A stretch of DNA of 64,000 nucleotides, from the NCBI GenBank assembly GCA_029210585.1, contig JARGFP010000008.1, positions 82,057 through 146,056 of the forward strand, in the 5' to 3' direction. The DNA comes from Bacteroidales bacterium. GTDB lineage: Bacteria; Bacteroidota; Bacteroidia; Bacteroidales; GCA-2748055. Position numbers and translations under genes: made by a program. Below, one piece after another: positions 1 through 10,798 of this stretch (position 1 is the first letter of the stretch; every line of letters begins with the position of its first letter). Under the pieces are notes generated by a model, which ran no database searches, had not been told where the DNA came from, and worked only from the letters and a program-made list of their open reading frames with translations.

Positions 1-744
1 CTGGAAATAAGGTGTATCCGGGCGGTTATCACCCTCTCCGAATTCATAATCAGGTGTGATCTTCCCGGTCAGCAAGCCCCGCTGCAGGGGACTGTATGCC
101 AGGATTGACACGTTTTCTTCCCGGCACCAGGGTACCAGGTTTTCTTCGATATCCCTGCGCACCATGCTGTAGGGCACCTGGACGCTTGCCAGGCGAATGG
201 TTTCATTGGCTTTCCTGGACAGTGTGGCATCGTAGTTGCACACACCTGCTGCCCTTACTTTTCCCTGCTGAATAAGCCGGTCAACCGCTTCCATGGTCTC
301 ATCAATGGACGTGGTGGCATCGGGCCAGTGGATCTGGTACAGGTCGATATAGTCTGTATTCAGTCTCCGGAGGCTGTCTTCACATTCAGCAATCACACTA
401 TCCCGTGATGCATGCTTGTATATCTTTACAGGGTAGCCATCGTTGTGCACGGATTCGAAATAGAATTCTCCCTGTTCCCCTTCCCATTTCATCCCGTACT
501 TCGTAAGAATTTCCACTTTGTCGCGTTTTCCGCGTATGGCCTTTCCGACAAGCTCCTCGCTTTTTCCGAATCCATAAATCGGGGCTGTATCGATGGAACT
601 GATCCCCAGGTCCAGGGAGGTTTCCAATGCCTCAATGGCATCTTTCTCATCTGCACCTCCCCACATCCAGCCGCCAATAGCCCATGCACCAAATGTAATG
701 GGTGTAACAGATACGTCTGATTTTCCAAGTTGTATTTTTTTCAT
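1..744 (-). CDS. Aldo/keto reductase (C-terminus runs off left edge)
   Basis: Minus-strand reading from ATG at 742-744: MKKIQLGKSDVSVTPITFGAWAIGGWMWGGADEKDAIEALETSLDLGISSIDTAPIYGFGKSEELVGKA..., AKR catalytic-region pattern; open to window start. Confidence 0.9.
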   Translation of the reverse strand, partial: MKKIQLGKSDVSVTPITFGAWAIGGWMWGGADEKDAIEALETSLDLGISSIDTAPIYGFGKSEELVGKAIRGKRDKVEILTKYGMKWEGEQGEFYFESVHNDGYPVKIYKHASRDSVIAECEDSLRRLNTDYIDLYQIHWPDATTSIDETMEAVDRLIQQGKVRAAGVCNYDATLSRKANETIRLASVQVPYSMVRRDIEENLVPWCREENVSILAYSPLQRGLLTGKITPDYEFGEGDNRPDTPYFQ

Positions 745-1037
745 CTCTTTATATTATAATTATTATTGGACAGACCCGCCTTTTAAAGCTGTACGGCGGA
801 CAGGAGGAGCCCGCCATTACTACAACATACGCATGTATTCAGCCGGTGTGCACCTGTGATGATTGTGTGTGTCAGTACGATCGCCATAACCCGGTTCATT
901 TGCACCTGTGATGTTGGTATTTAAGGTCCAAAGATAGTGAAAGGCAGAGAAAGATGAAAATCTGATTCCATCCTGTACGGTATCTGCTTATCAGACTTCA
1001 CGTTACAGAGTGCCCGGCTTTTCACTGTTCAATTCTT

Positions 1038-1970
1038 TTATTCTGATGAAGGCTCCCTTTTTCCTACGTAATTATCATAACTGAGGCATACTTCACGGGA
1101 AAAACCGGCCGCAGTCTGCAAAATATCCCTCCACTCCGCCTCCCCGAGCTGGTCCAGGTTGCGCCTGGTCACTCCCCTGGTATACAAACTATACAGGATC
1201 CCGGCATTAAAAGTATCGCCGGCACCTACGGTACTGACAGGCTCGATACGGTCCACATCGACATGCAGATGGATCGATGGGGTGAACAGGTCGACCCCTT
1301 GTGCATTGGCAGTATAAACGAAATACGCACACCGGGGAGCTATCTTTTCCCATGCTTCGCTTGCGGATGCAACACCATAAATATTCTGCATATCTTCATC
1401 CGAGGCCCTTACAATGGTGGCGACCCTGACATTCTCCTCAATAATTGATTTCAGTTGCTCCAGTGAGGCCAGGTGGCTGGACCTGAAATTCGGGTCATAA
1501 TAGACCAGTGCATTGCTTTCATTTGCGGCATCCAGCAGGGAGGTGATCTGTGGACGCAACACAGGGTTCAGTCCATAAAAAGATCCGAACAAAAGGTAAT
1601 CATCAGGGCCGAATTGAGGCATCACCTCGTTCAACCGCTGGTTCGGATAGTCTTTATAAAAGTCATATTCGGCATCGGAAGAGGCATTCAGAAAAGCCAG
1701 GGAAAGCGCAGATTTTCCATCTTCAAACATAACGACGTATTCATTGTCAACCCCGTTGTCAGCAAGGAACTGAAGAATGTAATTCCCGACACGGTCGTTG
1801 CCTACCTCGCTGATAAATGATCCGGGAATACCCAGTCTGCCAAGCGTGATCATGGCGTTAAATGCGGAACCACCGGGCTTTGCTGCCTCAGGATGGAAGT
1901 CTTTGAAGATGATGTCAAACACAGTTTCCCCAACTGCATAAACCTTTGGCGTAGAAGGAGTTTTTGGCAT
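1038..1970 (-). CDS. PfkB-family carbohydrate kinase (fructokinase-like)
   Basis: ORF 310 aa; GGSAFNAMITLGRLG and C-terminal VSTVGAGDTFNAGIL PfkB signature. Confidence 0.93.
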   Translation of the reverse strand: MPKTPSTPKVYAVGETVFDIIFKDFHPEAAKPGGSAFNAMITLGRLGIPGSFISEVGNDRVGNYILQFLADNGVDNEYVVMFEDGKSALSLAFLNASSDAEYDFYKDYPNQRLNEVMPQFGPDDYLLFGSFYGLNPVLRPQITSLLDAANESNALVYYDPNFRSSHLASLEQLKSIIEENVRVATIVRASDEDMQNIYGVASASEAWEKIAPRCAYFVYTANAQGVDLFTPSIHLHVDVDRIEPVSTVGAGDTFNAGILYSLYTRGVTRRNLDQLGEAEWRDILQTAAGFSREVCLSYDNYVGKREPSSE

Positions 1971-2512
1971 TATTTCACCAGTTTTGAGATTGCCTTGAAT
2001 TCCGGGGTTCCTGAGATCCGGGTAAGTTCAAATAAAATGGATTCACAACTCGAAATGATCGCACCTTCCTGGCGCATCCGCTCAATGGCTATTGCTTTAT
2101 CGCTCAGTTTCCTGGAGGAGGTGCAATCCTCAACAACCACCGGCTGGTATCCTTTCCCAAGTAAATCGATTGCAGTCTGCAGCACACAGACATGCGTTTC
2201 GATTCCGCAGATCACCACATTTTTCTTTGTATGCGTCTCCAGCGCAAGTGAAAATGCGTTATCGTCGCAACACGAGAAAGCCATTTTTTCCATAGGTGCG
2301 TATTCTTCCAGGTGGTCCCTGACATCCCGGACGGTTTCCCCGAGTCCTTTCGTGTACTGTTCAGTAAGATAAACAGGCACCTGCAGCGCCTTGATTCCTT
2401 CCAGCAGGATGCCCGTGTTTTTGATCAGCTCAGTATGGCCGGCCATGTGTGGCAGCAGCCGCTCCTGGATATCGATGACCAGCAGCATGGTATGATTCCT
2501 GGCTATTCTCAT
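1970..2512 (-). CDS. Isochorismatase-family cysteine hydrolase
   Basis: ORF 180 aa; LLVIDIQERL, VVICGIETHVCVLQTAIDLL motifs. Confidence 0.9.
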   Translation of the reverse strand: MRIARNHTMLLVIDIQERLLPHMAGHTELIKNTGILLEGIKALQVPVYLTEQYTKGLGETVRDVRDHLEEYAPMEKMAFSCCDDNAFSLALETHTKKNVVICGIETHVCVLQTAIDLLGKGYQPVVVEDCTSSRKLSDKAIAIERMRQEGAIISSCESILFELTRISGTPEFKAISKLVK

Positions 2513-3114
2513 TTGTTTTCGTTGTTACGTAATTTTTCGCCCAGGTAGCCCCCATGGTGCCGCCTGGCATAATCTGATGCCTTAAATCCTATTTTCTGCA
2601 TCAGGAGCACAGTCAGGGCATCGCCCATGACCATCATCACGGTAGTGGAGGTGGTTGGGGTGAGCCCCAGCGGACAAACCTCCTGTGGGTTGCCGGTATG
2701 CAGTGTAATGACGGATTTATCCACCAGGTCTCCCTCCGTGTTCCCGGTGATCAGCACCACGGGCAGCTTGGGATGCAACTGGTGGGTAAGCGCGACCAGT
2801 TCCTGGATTTCGCGTGTTTTTCCTGAATTGGAAAGCACCAGCAATACATCATTTTCGCGGACCACCCCAAGGTCACCGTGTTGCGCCTCACTCGGGTGCA
2901 GGAAAATGGCAGGTGTGCCGGTTGCGCTGAAGGTGGTGGCGATGTTATTGGCCACCTGGCCGGCCTTCCCCATTCCGCTGGCGATCACCTTGCCGCCTTT
3001 CTGATGAATCCTTTCGAAGAGCAGGGCGACTATGTCTTCAAACGCCTGGTCTTCGGGAATTGATCCTACCGCAGCTGCTTCAGCCTGGAAAATGGATTTT
3101 ACGGAGATACTCAT
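2509..3114 (-). CDS. SIS-domain sugar-phosphate isomerase (KpsF/GutQ-like, no CBS domains)
   Basis: ORF 201 aa; GMGKAGQVANNIATTFSATGTPAIFLHPSEAQHGDLGVV; 4-nt overlap with next gene. Confidence 0.9.
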   Translation of the reverse strand: MSISVKSIFQAEAAAVGSIPEDQAFEDIVALLFERIHQKGGKVIASGMGKAGQVANNIATTFSATGTPAIFLHPSEAQHGDLGVVRENDVLLVLSNSGKTREIQELVALTHQLHPKLPVVLITGNTEGDLVDKSVITLHTGNPQEVCPLGLTPTTSTTVMMVMGDALTVLLMQKIGFKASDYARRHHGGYLGEKLRNNENK

Positions 3115-3152
3115 AGCAAATGCTTTAACCGGAATAATAATGATATAATGAC

Positions 3153-4109
3153 TTATAAATTCCTGGCGACCAGTTCCTCCAGTTTCTCAATATCGGCTGT
3201 GAACTTGCGGATCCCTTCACTCAGTTTTTCAACGGCCATGGCGTCGGTGTTGTGCATCCAGCGGAATTCCTTTTCATCCAGGTGGATTTTTTCCATGTCC
3301 ATCCCGGCTGCTTTTTTCGGATCAAGTTTCACCTCCAGTTTTCCTTCCATGTCCTCCATCTCGCCAAGGAGTGACGGCGAAATCGTCAGCAGGTCGCAGC
3401 CGGCCAGCTCCATGATCTCTTCGGTATTCCTGAAGGAAGCACCCATCACTTCGGTTTCGTAACCGAATTTTTTATAATAATTATAAATCTTATGTACGGA
3501 AAGCACCCCGGGATCCTCATTGCCCGGGATATGGTCCACCCCCCGCTCTTTTTTGTGCCAATCGTAGATTCTTCCGACAAAAGGCGATATAAGCTGCACA
3601 TCAGCCTCAGCGCAGGCCACCGCCTGGGCAAAGCTGAACAACAGGGTAAGGTTGCAGTGGATTCCCTCCTTTTCAAGTTTCTCTGCTGCTTTCACCCCTT
3701 CCCATGTGGATGCGAGTTTGATCAGTATCTTTTCCCGCGAAATACCATGGTCCTCATACAGCCTGATCAGTTTTCTTGCTTTGTCAATGCTGCCAGCGGT
3801 ATCAAATGAAAGCCTGGCATCCACCTCGGTACTCACACGTCGCGGAACAATATTCAGAATCTCCGTACCGAAGAGCACAGCCAGCAGATCCATGGTTTCG
3901 CTCACCTTTTCTTCTGAAGTTCCCCCCATCTTGCTTCCCATCTGGATTGCCTTGTCGACCAGGTGACGGTACTCCTCTTTTTGGGCAGCAGCAAAAATCA
4001 ATGAGGGATTCGTTGTGGCGTCCACAGGTTTGAACCTGCGCATCGTTTCAAAATCACCTGTATCGGCCACCACCTGGGTATGCTTTTTTAATTGTTCTAA
4101 AATATTCAT
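3153..4109 (-). CDS. tal: Transaldolase
   Basis: ORF 318 aa; [31 protein letters not shown], full-length TalB-like. Confidence 0.95.
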   Translation of the reverse strand: MNILEQLKKHTQVVADTGDFETMRRFKPVDATTNPSLIFAAAQKEEYRHLVDKAIQMGSKMGGTSEEKVSETMDLLAVLFGTEILNIVPRRVSTEVDARLSFDTAGSIDKARKLIRLYEDHGISREKILIKLASTWEGVKAAEKLEKEGIHCNLTLLFSFAQAVACAEADVQLISPFVGRIYDWHKKERGVDHIPGNEDPGVLSVHKIYNYYKKFGYETEVMGASFRNTEEIMELAGCDLLTISPSLLGEMEDMEGKLEVKLDPKKAAGMDMEKIHLDEKEFRWMHNTDAMAVEKLSEGIRKFTADIEKLEELVARNL

Positions 4110-4388
4110 ATTCTGTCTGTTAAAGTTTTACGCACAAATTATAGAAGGACCATGGAAACACACATGGCGGAACATGCCTGTCCGAACAATTTGTTCCCAT
4201 AGAAAAAACAGGTTCAAATATACTAAATTGCTGCGCTACCAAAGAATTTTTCCGGTTCACTTTTGGGAACCTGAAATGATTCCGTGACATTCTGCAGGTT
4301 GTACATTTTCCATGGATTTTAAATATACATGAATAAGATAGATGGATTTTATGTAGGTTTACAACAGGAAAAACAATACTGATTTACC

Positions 4389-5423
4389 ATGAATGCGATG
4401 ATGCTTACAGGGATATGGCAGATGGAGATGCGCCAGGTCCCGGACCCCATGATAGTGAACGACAACGATGTACTGATCAGGATGAAGGTGGTTGGGGTAT
4501 GCGGCTCTGATGTGCACTACTACAAATCCGGAAGAATCGGTTCCCAGGTAGTGGAGTATCCCTTTCCCGTGGGTCACGAGGGTGCAGGGGAAGTCGTAAA
4601 AACCGGCGCGGCAGTGACACGGGTCAGGCCGGGTGACCGGATCGCCATTGAACCTGCCATGCCCTGCTGGAAATGCGACCAGTGCCTTGCAGGGCGTCCA
4701 CACACCTGCCGGAAATTACGGTTCCTTGGATGCCCCGGGCAGGCCGAAGGATGTCTTTCAGAATATATCGTGATGCCCGAGACCAGCTGCTTCCCTATTC
4801 CGGATCACATGAGTTATGACGAGGCCGCCCTTTCCGAGCCCCTGGCGATTGGGGTGTATGCCGTCAACAGTTCGATTCCGATGGAGGGGGCAAAAGTGGG
4901 AATCCTGGGATTTGGTCCGATTGGTATTTCAGTAATGCTTCCCGCCATTTCCAGGGGTGCGGGAAAAATATATGTCACAGACAAAGTGGATGAGCGGGTT
5001 CAGATTGCAAAACAGCACGGTGCTGCCTGGGCCGGGAACCCGGACAAGGAAGACATTGTGCAGGGGATCACTTCACTGGAGCCCAACCTGCTGGATGTGA
5101 TCTTTGAATGCTGTGGACAGCAGGAGGCTGCCGACCAGGCCATTGAATTGCTGAAGCCGGGCGGCAAGCTGATGGTCATTGGCATTCCTGAATTTGACCG
5201 GTGGTCTTTCCCTTCAGATCAAATGCGCAGAAAGGAGATCACCATTCAGAATGTACGCCGCCAGAATGAAACCCTTGATGAAACACTGGAAATGATTGCC
5301 AGCAGCAGGATCAATGTAAGGCCTCTGGCTACCCACCGCTTTGCACTTGCCGATACAAAGCAGGCCTTTGACATGGTGGCAGGCTACAGGGATGGCGTGA
5401 TGAAGGCAATGATCGATTTCTGA
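4389..5423 (+). CDS. Zinc-dependent alcohol dehydrogenase, sorbitol/xylitol dehydrogenase-like
   Basis: ORF 344 aa; GVCGSDVHYY, GHEGAGEVVKTG, structural-Zn cysteines CWKCDQCLAGRPHTC. Confidence 0.93.
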   Translation: MNAMMLTGIWQMEMRQVPDPMIVNDNDVLIRMKVVGVCGSDVHYYKSGRIGSQVVEYPFPVGHEGAGEVVKTGAAVTRVRPGDRIAIEPAMPCWKCDQCLAGRPHTCRKLRFLGCPGQAEGCLSEYIVMPETSCFPIPDHMSYDEAALSEPLAIGVYAVNSSIPMEGAKVGILGFGPIGISVMLPAISRGAGKIYVTDKVDERVQIAKQHGAAWAGNPDKEDIVQGITSLEPNLLDVIFECCGQQEAADQAIELLKPGGKLMVIGIPEFDRWSFPSDQMRRKEITIQNVRRQNETLDETLEMIASSRINVRPLATHRFALADTKQAFDMVAGYRDGVMKAMIDF

Positions 5424-5526
5424 CCGGCATTACATCGCACAGGAATGCGGCAAACTTACCCTGCTTTTCCTCGTTCGTCCCATCGCCTGGCCGGTATTTT
5501 CAAGATAGGAAAGTAAACTATTGGCG

Positions 5527-6126
5527 TTATTCCTCTTTCGTCTTTTTCCCCAGCCAGGGAATGGCGCCGATAAACCAGACCACCGTGCCCACAAGCATCA
5601 GGTTTTTTATCTGATCCAGCTCCATGCTGCCCGAGAAATGCAGAATGGCGGGAATAAGCAACAGCAGCAGTCCTGCCCGGTAAAACGTCGGATTGGCGGT
5701 GGTCCACCCCGCGATCACCACACAAATGGCACCTGCGATCCCGATTGCCTCGTAGGCAACTACACCCGGAGCATCTGAGCTGGCGGCTGCCTAAAGGATA
5801 CCCGATGCGATCCATGCAACATAATGTCCCAGGAACATTCCTACTGCGGAAGCAAACCCATATTGCCATTTTTTTGCATACCGAAGGATGGTAAGGTCCG
5901 ACATCCCCAGGTGCATGGCCGCATTGGCAAGCCATGTGAAAAAGATCACGTGCCATATGGTGAATTGAGCCTGTCCGGGTTTCGCCACGCCTGTCCATAT
6001 GTGTTCATTGGCCACCTCCCAGAAGTTACCGGAACCGGCCTCAACGCCAAGTTTCGGAAGTACTGCAATTGCAGCCGTTACGAAAATCAAAAACATCCAC
6101 GGTGCAGCAACCTTTGCAAACCTGGC
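5527..6126 (-). pseudogene. NCS1/cytosine-permease-like transporter, C-terminal remnant with internal amber stop
   Basis: Same frame on both sides of a TAG: ...ARFAKVAAPWMFLIFVTAAIAVLPKLGVEAGSGNFWEVANEHIWTG...GHYVAWIASGIL*AAASSDAPGVVAYEAIGIAGAICVVIAGWTTANPTFYRAG...; N-terminal half absent. Confidence 0.8.
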
Positions 6127-6139
6127 CAGGGCGTCACCC

Positions 6140-7085
6140 CCCCGGCCAGGCACAAGTTGCGCAGACCGGTTTCCTTCACTGCGGTGCGCACCATCTTCAG
6201 CACAATTTCTTCGGTCACCTTTTGAATGGCATAAGCCAGGTTACAGTGATGCTGCCTGATCTCTTCTTCAGGCCGGCGCCGCCGGAAACCAAACAACTTT
6301 TTCCATGCTGCATCCGGAACCATCCGAAGCCCGGTGGCATACTTAAACAGTTTGGGATTAAGCCATACACTGCCATCCTCTGTCACCTCCACGAGGTGTG
6401 CATGGATGACCTGTTCAAACCTCTTTGTCTCTTCCGCATCAGGCACTCCGTAAGGGGCCAGACCCATCAGTTTATACTCGCCCGAATTTACCCTGAATCC
6501 CAAAAAGTATGTGAATGCAGAATAGAGCAATCCCACTGAATGGGGGAAATACAACTCACGGATCACTTCTATACCTGCTCCGGAGCCTTTGCAGATGGAA
6601 GCCGTGGACCACTCTCCCACCCCGTCAATGGTCAGGATTGCCGCCTCACTGAAAGGTGATGGATAAAACGCACTTGCAGCGTGTGACAAGTGATGCTCGG
6701 CAAACAACAGGGATACACCCGATGCGCTGTTCAGCCCAGCTTTCTTCAGCTCTTTCTTCAGCAGACTTTTCAGGAAAAGTTTCTCTTTTACCCATACCGG
6801 CATGGAAGAGACAAACGAAAGGATCCCCCTGGGAGCAAAATGATAGTAGGTCTCCAGCAGGCGCTCAAATTTCAGGAAAGGTTTATCGTAAAAGACAATG
6901 GCATCCATCTCGTCCAGGCTGTAACCCGACGCCTCCATGCAGTATTTCACAGCATGGGCAGGAAAGGAAGGGTCGTGCTTTTTACGTGTGAATCGCTCCT
7001 CCTGCGCAGCGGCAATGATCTTCCGGTCACTGATTATGGCAGCTGCAGCATCATGATAGTAGGCAGAAATTCCCAGGATGATCAT
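6140..7085 (-). pseudogene. NodU/HypF-type carbamoyltransferase, N-terminal remnant
   Basis: MIILGISAYYHDAAAAIISDRKIIAAAQEERFTRKKHD...; homologous reading stops at NLCLAGGV then continues out of family to stop at 6087; C-terminal half missing. Confidence 0.82.
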
Positions 7086-7550
7086 CGGCTTGTATTCAGA
7101 CCAACAAAAATATAATCTTTTTTAGTTTTTCGTACATTTACAGCACAAAGACCCGGTGAATGCTTTATTCTGTGTCTCAATTCTTTGCTGCTGACTTATA
7201 TATATACGCTGATGTGCATGCTGTATCCCTATGCACTGACCGGTATCGTGTGCATGCCGGTGATGTAATTACCTGTCACAAGGAAGCGGTGAATTCGGGA
7301 CATAACTTCATACAGACAGGCAGTCCGGTTGGAAACAGTCCGTACACATTGACAATAGCCGGTAATTTCCCTGAAAAAACAACCCATAAAATGTATCATT
7401 CTTCCAGGAAATACGTTAGAAGAATGGGTGGAGATGCAGCAAGTACTGAAAGAGGAAAAAAGGAAAGTCAGGGTTCCCGGTAAAACACCAGGAACCCGGA
7501 ACATCCGGTGAATTGAAAATAATTCCAGTAAAACCAATTGAACTGAACCC

Positions 7551-10262
7551 ATGAAAATAACTGTCCAACTCATCATTGCCGCAACAATCCTGATCTTAAC
7601 ATTCTCATCATGTGACCGCACTGGCACCAGGTACACGAGTGCATGGGAACACCAGCCCGACCGTGTTTGGGCCGGACCTGAATTTTGGGCCAACCGGATG
7701 CAGGACTGGCGCATTGAGGACGGAAAACTGAAATGTATGAACACCTCGCTGGGGTTACGGACCGTCCACCTGCTCACCCACCAGGTGGGAGACCAAAACG
7801 GAAAACTCGAAATTGATCTTTTCCTGGGGCTCGACCAACTGGCAACCAGGCAGGGCAGTGAAGGATGGGCAGGTATCCTGGTTGGTGCCGGAGAAGGAAC
7901 AATGGACTACAGGGGAAGTGCACTGATCCACCATTCACCAGGAAAAGGAGGAGGCATCATCATTGCTGTAAATGAAAACGGCCAGGTGGTTTTCCTCGAC
8001 AATACCAATAACCGGGAACTGATCGGGTCCATGCAGCAGCTCCCCGAACAGGACTATCCCGATAGCCTGATCCTGACCGTTGATATCTACCTGAATGAAG
8101 ACAGTACCTACACGATCTCGGCTTCGGCGGTGGACCAGCACACCAGGGACGAGGTCAGCCACAACAACCTCACCAAAATATCGCCGGAAAGGCTGCAGGG
8201 AAATATCGCCCTTGCAGCCAATCATATTGAAAAGGGGCTTGCGGGACCCGGCTACTGGTTCGGGAAACTGAACATGAAAGGCGATGCACTGGTTGAAAAC
8301 AGCCACCAGAGGTTCGGACCTGTCATGGGTACAATGCATACCCTCAGTGATGGTGTGCTGAAGCTTACTGTCCAGATGCCCCCGATTGGTGAAGAAGACC
8401 AATCATATGTGCGGATGTGGTTGCGCAGGAAAGGTGAACGGTCATGGACAGAGAGCGACTCCGTCGTTATCGACCGGGATGCCTTCATCGCACCGGTACG
8501 GTTTGATAACTGGCGGGATGACCTGGAGCAGGAATACCGGTTGGCATACAGGATCCCTGATCATAAGGGCAGGATGCGCACCTACTATTACACAGGCGTG
8601 ATCAAACCCGAACCGGTGGACAAGGAGGAACTCGTTGTTGGAGCATTTGCATGTATCTCTCATATGGAAGGCAACATCAATGGCCAGAACTGTGATTATC
8701 CCGACCGGTTGTGGTTCCCACACCAATCGTTTGTGCAATCGGTCACAGCACAGAAGCCTGATATACTGTTTTTTACAGGTGATCAGATTTACGAAGGCCG
8801 GCCTACCCCTCCCGACATGTCCACCCCGGAAAATACGGAACTGGACTATCTCTATAAATGGTATATGTTTCTTTGGTCAACCGGGGAATTAATGCGGAAT
8901 ACACCGACCGTTTGTATGCTCGACGACCACGACGTTTACCATGGCAATATCTGGGGAGCCGGCGGTAAGGCTGCACCTGCATACCCTGAAGACTCCATTT
9001 ACCCGGATCACTACCAGGGTCTTGAATCACACTGGCAACAGGACCAGGGCGGCTACAAGCTGCGTCCTTCCTCTGTGAATATGATCCAGAAGACCCAGAC
9101 CAGCCACCTCCCCGATCCCTATGATCCTTCTCCCGTAAAGCAGGGTATCGAGGTTTATTACACAGACCTGAATTACGGAAGGATCAGTTTTGCTATCCTG
9201 GAAGTCCGCAAATTCAAATCTCCCCCCTCTGTGATGCTTCCGGATGCCAGGGTCGTCAACGGCTTTGCGCAAAACCCGTGGATCAGCGGAAGAAGGCTGG
9301 ACGATTCTGAAGCAAAACTGCTGGGCGACAGGCAACTGGCTTTCCTTGAGGACTGGACCTCTGACTGGGAAGGGACAGATATGAAGGCCGTGGTCAGCCA
9401 GACGATTTTCGCCAACCTGTCGACCTACCCGGATACTTTCCGGACAGATGCAGGAACACCCAGTCTGGATGCTCCTCCCCCCGGAGTTATTCCGGAAGGA
9501 TACAGGGTTGCCAAGGATATGGACTCAAACGGATGGCCCCAGACCGGAAGGAACAAGGCATTGAAGGTGATCAGGAAAGGATTTGCCCCGATCATTGCGG
9601 GCGATCAGCACCTTGGATCGCTGATCCATATGGGAACAGACAGATGGGAGGACGCCAGCTATTCATTTTGTGTACCTGCCATCGGAAACCTCTGGCCGCG
9701 CAGGTGGTTTCCGCAGGAACCGGGACTGGATCACCAGGAGGGCATGCCACCTTATACCGGCAAGTATTTCGACGGCTTCGGCAACAGGATGACCGTCTGG
9801 GCAGTTGCAAACCCGGTTGAAACAGATAAAGAACCAGCTGCATTGTACAATCGTGCCGTTGGTTACGGGATCATCAGGTTCAATAAGCCAGCCGGCGAGA
9901 TCACGTTCGAAAACTGGCGCAGGGATGCCGACCCGACCCGGGGAGCAGAAGACATGTTCCCGGGATGGCCAAAAACCATTTCCATGCTGGACAATTACAG
10001 CCAAACCGTCCGTACCTGGCTTCCCAATTATGTCGTGGAAGGACTTGACAAGCATCCTGTCTTCCAAATAATCGACCCTGACACCGGGGAGACCGTGTAT
10101 ACCGTAAGGGTGCCTGGCAACAGCTACCAACCGGGAGTATTTACCTATGGAGGGACCTATACCGTCAGGATCGGGGATCCGGATACTGATAATTTCCAGG
10201 TTTTTGAAGAAGTACAGGCAAGATATACCAAGAATGAGACACCGGTGATCGTCACATTTTAG
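7551..10262 (+). CDS. PhoD-like metallophosphatase / alkaline phosphatase D-related lipoprotein
   Basis: ORF 903 aa; lipoprotein-like N-terminus ILTFSSCDR; FTGDQIYEGR, MLDDHDVYHGNIWGAGG, IIAGDQHLGSL. Confidence 0.85.
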   Translation: MKITVQLIIAATILILTFSSCDRTGTRYTSAWEHQPDRVWAGPEFWANRMQDWRIEDGKLKCMNTSLGLRTVHLLTHQVGDQNGKLEIDLFLGLDQLATRQGSEGWAGILVGAGEGTMDYRGSALIHHSPGKGGGIIIAVNENGQVVFLDNTNNRELIGSMQQLPEQDYPDSLILTVDIYLNEDSTYTISASAVDQHTRDEVSHNNLTKISPERLQGNIALAANHIEKGLAGPGYWFGKLNMKGDALVENSHQRFGPVMGTMHTLSDGVLKLTVQMPPIGEEDQSYVRMWLRRKGERSWTESDSVVIDRDAFIAPVRFDNWRDDLEQEYRLAYRIPDHKGRMRTYYYTGVIKPEPVDKEELVVGAFACISHMEGNINGQNCDYPDRLWFPHQSFVQSVTAQKPDILFFTGDQIYEGRPTPPDMSTPENTELDYLYKWYMFLWSTGELMRNTPTVCMLDDHDVYHGNIWGAGGKAAPAYPEDSIYPDHYQGLESHWQQDQGGYKLRPSSVNMIQKTQTSHLPDPYDPSPVKQGIEVYYTDLNYGRISFAILEVRKFKSPPSVMLPDARVVNGFAQNPWISGRRLDDSEAKLLGDRQLAFLEDWTSDWEGTDMKAVVSQTIFANLSTYPDTFRTDAGTPSLDAPPPGVIPEGYRVAKDMDSNGWPQTGRNKALKVIRKGFAPIIAGDQHLGSLIHMGTDRWEDASYSFCVPAIGNLWPRRWFPQEPGLDHQEGMPPYTGKYFDGFGNRMTVWAVANPVETDKEPAALYNRAVGYGIIRFNKPAGEITFENWRRDADPTRGAEDMFPGWPKTISMLDNYSQTVRTWLPNYVVEGLDKHPVFQIIDPDTGETVYTVRVPGNSYQPGVFTYGGTYTVRIGDPDTDNFQVFEEVQARYTKNETPVIVTF

Positions 10263-10541
10263 ACTGCTGTCACCCGGTTTCACTACCTGCACCGCGACCG
10301 GAATACGAACTGACCGGATTACCTAAGCAAGGCTCATGTTGTAATATATGGTTGACTGTATCAGTTCAGCGACCAACGATTCACGGCTTCATTCCAAATT
10401 CCGGATAACTCCTTTTTTACTGTTTCCGGGGTGATTACTTCATTCCGGAACAGCATACTTACGGGCCATTCGGACCTTCTATTGACCAAAGACACAACAT
10501 TCCCAACCACACAGCTGCCTGCTGAAACAATACCTTTTACC

Positions 10542-10646
10542 GCACCACGTTCCCTGGCAAGCTTTTGCACTGTGTAACAGGGTGCACTGCAACCTAACCT
10601 GCTGCACTGCACCACGTTCCCTGGCAAGCTTTTGCACTGTGTAACA
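10542..10646. repeat. Perfect 38-bp direct repeat (copies 10542-10579 and 10609-10646)
   Basis: gcaccacgttccctggcaagcttttgcactgtgtaaca present twice, start-to-start offset 67 bp. Confidence 0.95.
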
Positions 10647-10768
10647 TTGGACTGTCAGTATCGAAAGAAATCCAGATCACCGAAAAATTTGCATTGCCCC
10701 TGAGCGGGTCTATGATATGGAATCCTGACAGGGAGCAATATTACGTGGTTGCAGGCATATCATTCTAA
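10643..10768 (+). pseudogene. C-terminal remnant of an outer-membrane beta-barrel protein
   Basis: Open frame without start: NIGLSVSKEIQITEKFALPLSGSMIWNPDREQYYVVAGISF*, typical terminal beta strands ending in Phe. Confidence 0.6.
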
Positions 10769-10798
10769 GCAGATCATTAACAGAAAAAACAATACACA

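Noticed and set aside
1970-2512. Isochorismatase-like gene as part of siderophore synthesis
   Set aside because: Neighbours are sugar-metabolism genes; no siderophore genes nearby, so only the family is called.
7160-7483. Plus-strand 107-aa ORF, plus a start-less frame ending LPGNTLEEWVEMQQVLKEEKRKVRVPGKTPGTRNIR* (about 7350-7503)
   Set aside because: ORF composition looks non-coding; the second frame looks coding-like but is too short to assign. Possibly another remnant, but not supported enough to call.
10361-10627. 88-aa minus ORF as an intact gene
   Set aside because: N-terminus consists of the repeat region and no family was recognised; treated only as a probable fragment.
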